A stretch of 64,000 nucleotides of DNA from Neurospora intermedia (lineage: Eukaryota > Ascomycota > Sordariomycetes > Sordariales > Sordariaceae), in NCBI GenBank assembly GCA_037102815.1, contig BTPP01000009.1, positions 62,001-126,000 of the forward strand. Reading direction: 5' to 3'. Positions 54,913-64,000 of the stretch are shown in pieces. Position 1 is the stretch's first letter, and each line of letters begins with the position of its first letter. The notes under the pieces were generated by a model. That model was not told where the DNA came from. It saw only the letters and a list, made by a program, of their open reading frames with translations, and did not search any database. The translations under genes and the position numbers were made by a program.

Positions 54913-57900
54913 ATAATATTAATTTATCTTCTACCGAATTAGGTATAAAAAATATTAATAGTAATTATAATATATTTATAGGTAAAACGGCGGCCAATTT
55001 TATTTGCGGATATAATAGCGGTTGAAGAGGTAAAGGTAGTAGTATTACCCGCTATATTAAATAGATCTCTAACGAGGAATATTAGAAGTATAGAGAGAAT
55101 AACCTATATATAAAATATAGTGCTTCTAATTATTATACTATACGCTACTTATATTTACTAACTATAAACCCTAAAAATAAAATTGGTATTAATACGACTA
55201 TAACCGTTATAGCTCCCTCTATATTAAAAGAAGAAGAATAGTACAAATTTATAGCGGAGGACTAAGGAAAAGAATAATTCTAGTATATAATTGGACGCTA
55301 GAATCCTTAGAAGTATTAAGTAATAAAGTAGAAGATTTTAAATTAAAAAATAAATTAGAAATTAAGCCTACTTTAATTCTACTTATCGTTAATAATTATA
55401 ATTTATTTTATATCCTTATAGACGAGGGTTGCTAATATTATACTATAATTAATAAAAAAATCGTTTATAACTTCGGAATCCTTATAATTCCTATCCCTAT
55501 ACGTTAAATGAAGGGAGCGTTTATAATTATAGAAGGCGCTACTATTAAGAACCTCGCTTAATTCGTTATAGAGGTTAACGGTTATACTAAATTAATAGTA
55601 ATTTATATTATCCTTAAATTTAAATACCCTCTAATCCTAAATAAATTATAACTTACTATTTATAGAGCCTACTTAGTCCCCTACGAGAAGTGCCTCTATA
55701 TAGGAGTAGTAAGTAATTAAATTCCCTACGTTAGAGGTAAGGAGAAAGAAGAGACTTTATTTATTAAAGAAGTAAAATCCGCTGTATATATAATAGTTAT
55801 TACGTTCGTAGGTATTATTAATTATATACGTAAAGAATATAATTAAACTATAACCGAAGATTATATTTTTACTATTAGTTTTAAAGATATAAAGAAGGCC
55901 TTTACCTTAAAAAAGGTCTATATAGAAGTTTAATTCCGAAAGAAAATCCTTAAATAATTCTACTACCTCCTCCTTTTATAAATAAAAGAAGAGGCTAATA
56001 AATTTAATTCTTATAAGCCCGGCGTTAATTATAAAATCCTTCTAAAGAAGGGTTTAGACGGGTAAAACTTCCCCCTCCCTTTTAGCCCTTTATATAGTAT
56101 ATTTAGAGAAGAGTTATTAGTATTAAAGAAAATATTTAAAAACTTTTTTAATAAAGGATATATTCGGGCGAATAATTTAAGGGTTAGAGCCCCGGTATTA
56201 TTCGTCCGCAAGTTAAGAGGTAGATTTTACTTCTATTACGATTATAGAGCCCTAAACGCTATTACTTATATAGATTGCTACCCTTTCCCCTTAATTTATA
56301 AAACCTTCAAAATTTTAAAAGGAGTACGCTAATATACGAAAATTAATATTATAGTAGCGTTCTATAAAATATATATAGCTATAGGAGAGGAAAGTAAAAT
56401 TGCCTTCCGAATACGCTATAGATTCTTCGAATAGATAATTATCCCCTTCGGTCTCTCTAAAACCCTAGCTTCGTTCTAGAAGTATATTAATTCTATCTTC
56501 TATAATTATTTAAATAATTTTTATTTTACTTATATAAATAATATATTTATTTATTCTTTTAGGTTTAAAAAGGATTATAAGAAGAAAGTAGTTATAGTTC
56601 TAAAAAGATTTAAGGAGTACGGGCTATACTTCGACCCTAATAAGTACGAATTTTCTATAAAGAAGGTTAAATATTTCGGTTTTATTATTTATACGGGTAT
56701 AAGCGTATAAACCGACCTTAAGAAGGTTAAAGCAATTTTCGATTAGTTCGCTCCTACTTTATAGAAAAGCGTATGTAACTTCCTTAGATTTATAAATTAT
56801 TACTATATATTTATTTTCTAATTTTCTAAAGTGGTTGCGCCCCTAATTAAGTTTATAAATAAAGGAATTGCGTTCGAATAGATTAAAGAGTATAATATAG
56901 CCTTCCAATTCCTTAAACGCTTATTTATATATATGCCTATCCTTATAGAGTTCGACCCCGACCGTAAAACTTTCTTAGAAGCGGATTATAATAGTTATAT
57001 ATTTAGAGGTATACTAATATAAGAAGTAAATAATAGTATTTAACGTACTATAGCCTTCTACTCTAGGAAATTCTTTATAACCGAGCGTAATTACCCTATT
57101 TATAATAAAGAGATATTAGCGATTATCTTCTACTTCGAAGAATAGTTTATAGAATTATATAATTGTAAAGTTTTTACTATTTTTATTAATTATTATAATT
57201 TAAAATACTTTATAGAATACTAAAGCCTCTTTAAATAATAAGTTCGTTAAGTAGAATATTTATTATAATTTAATTTCTATTTTGTTTACTACTTGGGTAA
57301 GGAGGTTGTAGTCCCTAATGTATTATTCTATAGAGATTAGGATTAGCTTTCCGGCGAGGATTAAAAGGCTAGGAATATATAGTTTATTTCCGAGGTAGTT
57401 TTATAAATATACGTCCGAATCTTTACTTCTATTATTTTCCCGGCGGAGAGTGTATAAGTATTTAAAAATCCGGATTTATAGTAATTTTAGGATTAAATTA
57501 TCTACTTTAATTCTACGTATTAAGCCGCCCTATATACGGTTAAAAAAAACGTCCGAACCTTTATACTGTTATTTTAATTGAAAATTTAAATTACTAATTG
57601 TTTTATAGATAAATTAGGCCGACTATATTATAAAGGGCGCCTTTAAATCCTAAGGACCCTAATTATATCTAAAATTATAATATTTATAGTTACCGATTAA
57701 AAATAATAATTCAACGCCCTCTATATAACTATTATATAGAAAATATACGAAGTTGTAGTATTCGGTTACTTTAATAGGGAGGGAATAATCTTCGCTCTTT
57801 TAAAAGAATATTACTAGCTTCTACTAGGGACTTATATATAACGCTTCCTATATAACTATTATATTTATAGTTCTATAAAGGTTTAGAGAGACGTAAAGAG

Positions 57901-59871
57901 AGGCTTTCTATAAATATTAGTAATTTCCGACCAATACTATAGAACTATTTAAATAGACTTTATTACTAACCTTCCGAATACTAATAGTAATATTTACCTA
58001 TAGGTTATTAAAAATAAATTAAGTAAGAATATTATCCTCGAGCTAATACCCTTTATAGATATAAACTTCTATATAGAACGTTTCCTTTAATATTTTATAT
58101 GCTATTATAGTTAGCTATATTTAATTATTAATAATAGAAGTACTAATTGGATAGGTAGGTTCTAAAAGCGCCTCTATAAATTAATATATATAGAGCAACT
58201 CCTTAATATAATCTACTACCCCCAAACCGATAGTAGTCCCGAGAGAATAAATTAGAAAGTATATACTTTCTTTAGAATTTATATTAATTACTTATAGAAT
58301 AATTAGGACTATTAGACCTTTATAGCTTAATTAATAATTAATAGCCGAATAAATACTTCTATCGGTATAACCCCCTTCTTTATAACCTATAGCTATAAAG
58401 CGGGCTCTATTATCCCTATTATTAAAGAATCCCTAGAAGAGCTATCTATTACTTCTATCCCCGAGCGTAAAGCCTACAAATTTGTAGAGAAGCTATAATA
58501 AATTTTAGATATATATTAAATTACTATAGCTATAACTATATAATAATAAGAGAGATTTACGAACTATTCTAAATAACCGGCTAAGCGATTCTAGGTTGGA
58601 AATAAAGTTTAGTTTAACTTTAAGAATTACAATTCTATACGCTCTAAGAAGAAATTCGATATAATTTATATTAAATATACTATTTCTAGAATTTTATCCT
58701 TATATATAATCGAATTCGAAGGGCTACCATCTATAATTTATAATATCTTCTATATTAACTTCCTCTATAAAACTACCGAAAACCTTCTACCCGGACAATA
58801 TACTACGGATTTATAACCCCTAACTATTATAGTCGAAGGAGAAAAAGAATAGGAAGTAGAATAGATTCTTTATATAAATAATTTTAAAGAGAAAGGAGGG
58901 TATATAACCCGTATAATTTATATAAAATAGAAAGGTTTTAGAAAAATTACTTAGGAACTATTTAAAGAATTTCTAGAAATAGCTGTACTTAATAAATTTA
59001 AATAGAAGTATAGACCTATAAATATAAATAATAGACTATTAGAGTAATATTAGTACGAAGGAACTATTTACTTTAATAAGTATAAGAGAAATTAATTATA
59101 ATTAGAAATTAAGGCCCTTTTCCCCTTTACTATAGAAAGGATATAGGGAAATTAATTTTCTATCTAAATATAATTAATTTATAAAAGTATAAAAAATAGA
59201 AAACTAAAGGAAGAGTATAGCTATAGTAATAGACTTTATTCGTAAATTTTACCCTCCTTTAATATTTTAATATTAGTAAAAATATAGTTAATAGGAGCCT
59301 CCTCCTTTATACTACCGGCCGGGGAAATAGAATTAGTAGGAGGGTTGACCTTTATATTATTATTGGTAGTATTAGGAATATAAAGTAGAATAATTATAAA
59401 ATTAATAGTAAGGCTAATTAGGGAAGTAGTTTAAATACGGATAATAAAATAAATTTAGTAAAGGGGTAAAGCGTTAAATAATCCCTAAATTCCCCCTTTA
59501 ACCGAACTATATTTACTTAGTTTTAATACTGGAGGGAACGATTCCTTCTAAATTTATAAATTAGTTACCTATATATAAAGATTATCTATAGTATAATATA
59601 AAGATTTAATATTATTATAAATACTATTTATATTACTAATAGTGCGCTATAAAGACTTTAAGTAGGTGTAAACGTCGTTAAATTTGGTAAAAGTAGTAAA
59701 ATTAATGCTAGTAATAAAAGGGGGTGTAGTAAAATCGTTAGAAGTAAGTAAGTTAGTAATTGTAGTAATTATATTAAAGTTAGAGAGGAGATAATTAATA
59801 ACTGTATTATTAAATTAATTATAGGTAGAGAAATAGTTACTATATTCTAAAATCTCTATAATTGAAATTAT

Positions 59872-60104
59872 TATTACGGGGCAAGGGTACCGTTAGGGGT
59901 AAGCTACGATATTCGTTGTTGTACGAAGGAAGCAAGAGGAGAGTGTGCGCTAGCTTGGGCTTATGGGTAGGGTTGTATAGCCTAGTAGAGTGGGTCACAC
60001 AGAGCCTTAATACCCGGGCCGGCACTAGTGCTATAGTAAGGTACAGAGTACGTGATCTGCTATACTGTAGCTTGGTATAGGGTATATAATCTAGCCCTAT
60101 AATA
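59872..60104 (-). repeat. LTR of element D (3' copy)
   Basis: 233 bp, third copy of the C-family LTR in the window. It keeps some bases converted in the C copies and has its own private changes, as expected for independent RIP. Confidence 0.9.
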
Positions 60105-63100
60105 CTACCTCCCCCTAAAACACTCCCGCTACGAAAATGTTGTCTAAATATATTATTTTATTTAAAGTAGGCCTTCCCGAATCCTCTTAGGATACGTCCA
60201 ATTAAATTTTAGTAAAAAGTTTCGGCGCCCGTACTAAGACGGGAGGCTATTTGGCACTCTAACTCCCGCTTAAGGGTAGAATACTAGTTAAATTATCGCC
60301 AAATCCGACCCTTCCGCTGTAAAAGTTATTATTACCCTTAACAATCTATTTATACGCTAGGAACTAGTTCAAAACGCTCCAATTATCGTATATAGAGAAT
60401 TTTAATAATTCTTACTATTATTAGCCCTATTAGGGGTGCTATAGGGACGCCTGTAGTATAGCAGTTTACGTAGGACGCTTATAGCTACTATTGGTATAAG
60501 TATTAAAGAGTTTATATATTTAACTCCTTATTGTAATTTATCTTTTCTTTAAATATTTAGTTATTATACTACTAACGTTTTTTAAATCCTTCTTATCTTC
60601 CAATCTTCTAATATTATTACGTAGGGTTAATTCTAGGGATAGGAGAAGTAAGACCGCCGTAAGACGTACTATCTCTTAGTACTATTAATAGTTACTTTAT
60701 AAAAGGGTATATTATAAGGTATTTAATTAGGGTACATAGAATAAATCGTACTAAACTCCTTATTTTTTTACTAATTTATCCTTTTTATTAGGTAACCCGA
60801 GTATTATATTAGAGTAGTTGATATAAGTTTAAATTAGAATTAATATTAGTTATTAGTAAATTTAAGGGTAGTAAAATCTTCTTTTTTAGTTTACCCTTAG
60901 GCTATTTCCTCTTTACTTATAATAGTAGCGGTAGTATATTGGAGTAGGAGTTGTAATACTTCTAAATAGTATCGTTGTATCCCTTCAAATCCTTAGCGGG
61001 TTACTATATCGGTTTATCGATATCCTTCTATTTAATTTAATATATCTAACGACTATTGTCTATTTTACCGTATCCTACGATATTCTCGAACTCCTATTCC
61101 TACTATTCGTCGTTATTATTATTATCGGTCCTTATTATAGTCCTACCCTAATTTGCTATAATATTTTATTTAATATTATATTATCCTAAAAGTCCAACTA
61201 TCTCCTAGAGTTTAATTATAGAAACGTAGAAGACTAGGCTAACTTTTATATTCTTAGGAAGTTGGAATTTAATTCTATAAGAGTTGTATTTTAGTATTCT
61301 AAATAATTTTTTAAATTTAAGTACTAATTTAGTTTGAAGTTTGCCTGTAGCGAGATTTTTGGTATTAAAAAGTATTTTATCGCCGGCGTAATACTTAGGT
61401 ATATTATTATAATTTTTATTCGTATTTACTTCGTACCGATTTTATATTTGTTTAGAGAGGGCGATAATACCGTTTAGTATAGTTTAAAAGCGGCTAGCTA
61501 TTTTTAATGCTTTAAAGAATTCCTTTTTCTAGGTATTTATAAGATTGGAGGGATAGGGTTTTGCTAATTCTATTCCTATACGAGGGTAGAAGTTGTAGTT
61601 AGTATAGAAGGGGTTTACCCTTATAGTTTCGGAGATTGTATTATTATAGGCGAACTCTATTAATAGTAGCCAATTAACCTAATTATTTTAGGCCTAATTA
61701 ATATAGAGCTTCAAATATTATTCTATCTTTATATTAATTCTTTCGGTTTAATTATTAGTTTATGAGTGGAAAGCTGATAATAGCTTTACTATAATGCCTA
61801 GCCTTTTGTATAGTATTTTTTAGAGGGTTGAAATAAATTGTGAATTCTTATTTAATATAATTTTATTAGGTAAATTGTAGATGCTATAAACCTTCTCGAT
61901 AAACCTTTTAATTAATTCGTCTATTTCTAAGGTTTTTATTGGTAGGTAATATTTTATTTTCGTTAGGTAGTTAATTATAACTATAATGTGGCGGTATATT
62001 CTTCCGTTCCTAGTGTAGGGTGTTATAAGTGTTACGTAATTAATAGATATTTAGGACTATAATTTGAAGGGAATTAGGAACGGTTTTAAATACCCTACGG
62101 GCGAATACTTTAATAATTTAGTTTTTATATAGGTTAGGTAAGCCTTATAGAATTCTTTAACGGATTAGTATATTTTAGGTTAGTAGTAGAACCGATTGAA
62201 TATTTTATAAGTCCTTTCGCGGCCGGGATGCCCTCTTAGCTTTGCGGTATATATTTTATAAATAAGTAATAGTTAGGTTTCTTTATTATTAAGGTTAATT
62301 AATATTTTTTCTTCTATATTTTTCTGTTAGTAGACCTTTCCTTATTTTATTAAACATTCTATAAATATAATTTTAAATTGCTTCTTAATTTTCGAGGTCC
62401 AACCTCTTTAGTCTTTATTTTATAAGTACGAGATTATCTCTCGCATTAGATTTGATTTGGTATAACTATTGTCGATTAAGTTATTGGTTGATTTTGTTAC
62501 TTCCAGTTCGTAGAGGTTAATCTCCTATAAGTTTAATTAGTGTGATTAGCCTTAGTAAACTTCCTTTATAGCTTTTAAATATAAATATATTATATTTAGT
62601 ACGTTTTTATCCTCGAAGAAGGCCGGGTCGAAGCGATCTAGGTCGATAAGAGGTTTCTTTTTAGCTAAGAGTCTCTCGTTTTAGTTATTTCGTAGTTTAT
62701 TTTCTAGCTTTTTATTTAAAGTATTTGGTTTTACATTGTCCGGGCCTTTTCTGTACGTAATACGGAAGTTGAAGTGGTTTAGGAATTCGGCCTATCGTAT
62801 ATGCTTTAGTATAAGCTATTTAATAGTAGTAAATATTTTAAAGTTCTTATAGTCGGTAATAATTTTAATTTATTTTTAAGCGCCCTCTAACTTTAGCGTC
62901 CATTCCTCTAGAGCCTTTACAATAGCTAGTAGCTCCTTATTGTAAATATTATAGTTATATTCCGCTGTAATATGCTTGGCTGAGAAGTAAGCGACTAGGT
63001 AGAGTATATTATCGTCCCTCTATTATAAGAGTATGCTTCTTAACGCCTAATTTAAAATATTTATTTCAATTATAGTCTTCTTTATTTAGTTGTAGATTTT

Positions 63101-64000
63101 TAGGACGGGTGCCGTAGTGAATACGGCTTTCAAATCCTCAAACGCTTTTTAATACTCGATATCCTAATACTAATTTATAGTCTTCTTCGTTAATTTGTAT
63201 AGTAGCTTTACTATATTAGAGAAGTTTTTAATAAATTGCCGGTAGAAGTTAGCGAATCCTAGGAAAGACTATAGCGATTTCTTGGATTCTAGTACCTCCT
63301 ATAAGACTATAGCTTTTACCTTATTTATATCTATTTTAATCCCTCCTAGAGTAATTATTAGACCTAAATATTTGGTTCTAATAGTGTAGAATTCGTATTT
63401 ATCGATGTCTACCTATAACCCCGAGCGTTCAAGGCGGTCTAGGACGTTAGATACGTATTTAATATATTCTTCCTTATTATCGGAATATATGAGGATATCG
63501 TTTAAGTAGGCTATAATGAACTTATTTAACGTATTATAGAGGATGTTGTTAATAAAGTTTTAGAATGTCGCTAGGGCTTCTTATAAATTGAAAGGGTAGA
63601 CGAGAGATTCGTAGAGTTTAAATTTCGTTATAAATACTATAAGCTATTCGTAACCCTTGTAGATTCGTATACGGTTGAATACTATTATAATATTTAATTT
63701 AGTAAAGATTTTTGCTTTATAGATAGCGTCTAGCGTTTCTTTAATTAAGGGAAGGGGGTAGCGCGTCTTTAGGGTCGTATTATTAATACCCCGGTAATTA
63801 ATATAAATACGTATACTACCGCCCGGCTTCTTCGCTAGTAATACTAGGGACGCGGCTAAGGATTAGGAGGGCTGGATAAACCTTTATTTAATATTATTAT
63901 TTAACTATTTCTTAATAATACCCAGTTCTAGAGGCGAGAAAGGTCGTAACCGGGCATTGGGCAATTCTATACTAAGGATTAGCTCGATTTTATAGTTATA
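59872..64000 (-). mobile_element. Element D: second copy of the C family, cut by the window end
   Basis: Starts with a 233-bp LTR (59872-60104) that aligns with both LTRs of C. The following purine-tract complement CTACCTCCCCCT matches that of C, and the whole stretch to 64000 runs parallel to 27980 to about 31920 of element C. Integrase, RNase H and reverse transcriptase regions are recognisable on the minus strand. The base pairs before it (ATTAT, 59867-59871) would be the target duplication. The 5' half lies beyond the window. Strongly RIP-mutated with very many breaks. Confidence 0.85.

Larger units (their letters stand above)
26440..59871 (+). mobile_element. Element E: old Ty3/gypsy-type retroelement, split by C
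   Basis: The outermost and probably oldest layer of the nest, on the + strand. It begins with a probable 5' LTR at 26440-26738. Gag-like sequence follows to 27746, is interrupted by element C (27747-54912), and the element resumes at 54913. The right-hand part has gag/zinc-knuckle-like sequence near 55.0-55.1 kb, a protease-like segment near 55.4 kb, reverse transcriptase and RNase H at about 56.0-57.3 kb and integrase at about 57.6-58.5 kb. Its sequence runs to the edge of element D at 59872; a matching 3' LTR was not found in the window. Heavily RIP-mutated with very many breaks. Apart from inserts it measures about 6.3 kb here. It is a fossil. Confidence 0.65.

Noticed and set aside
26184-64000. 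Possible centromere
   Set aside because: AT-rich RIPed repeats are compatible with one, but nested retroelements explain the sequence and nothing here is centromere-specific.
1-64000. CRISPR array, rRNA or intact tRNA genes
   Set aside because: No regularly spaced repeats or rRNA-like sequence were seen, and no cloverleaf with intact A and B boxes was found.

Overview
The window is filamentous-ascomycete nuclear DNA, most likely from a Sordariomycete and probably from the Neurospora/Sordariales side. This rests on the short GT-AG introns, the class of host proteins, and the two sharply different base compositions. A GC-normal gene island (about 3.55 to 26.2 kb) sits between very AT-rich blocks (1 to 3.55 kb and 26.4 to 64 kb). 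CpA and TpG are scarce in those blocks and TpA is very common, which is the footprint of repeat-induced point mutation (RIP).

Left block (1-3.55 kb): a RIP-decayed Mutator-like (MULE) transposase relic on +. A roughly 160-bp hairpin element with perfect 39-bp arms is inserted in it.

Gene island: (1) Fcp1-type RNA polymerase II CTD phosphatase (+); (2) complex I subunit GRIM-19/NDUFA13 (+, three exons); (3) a possible small membrane protein (-); (4) Chl1/DDX11 Fe-S DNA helicase (-, two exons); (5) Cdc7/Hsk1 kinase (-, two exons); (6) condensin subunit Cnd1/Ycs4 (+, two exons), divergent from cdc7; (7) an unrecognised 830-residue multi-pass membrane protein (-). Chl1 (cohesion), Cdc7 (origin firing) and Cnd1 (mitotic condensation) form a run of chromosome-cycle genes. 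The cdc7/cnd1 shared upstream region holds an ACGCGTCA site, which matches the MBF/MCB G1-S consensus.

Right block (26.4-64 kb): a nest of Ty3/gypsy-type retroelements at least four deep, resolved from LTRs and target-site duplications. Element E (+, from 26440) was hit by element C (-, 27747-54912, 233-bp LTRs, TSD ATAAT). C was hit by element B (+, 34227-53403, 339-bp LTRs). B was hit by element A (-, 39928-47852, 249-bp LTRs, TSD GGTAT). Element D (-, from 59872), same family as C, adjoins or cuts E and runs off the window. E, B, C and D are heavily RIP-decayed fossils. A is not: its two LTRs read as identical, gag and pol are open, and composition is normal, so it arrived after the surrounding decay. 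A is a chromovirus (C-terminal chromodomain). Next to its 5' LTR is a 13-nt tract complementary to a site inside that LTR, the signature of Tf1/sushi-type self-priming.

No CRISPR array, rRNA or convincing tRNA was seen. Everything was read by eye, so exon edges and domain limits are inferred from splice signals and family resemblance.
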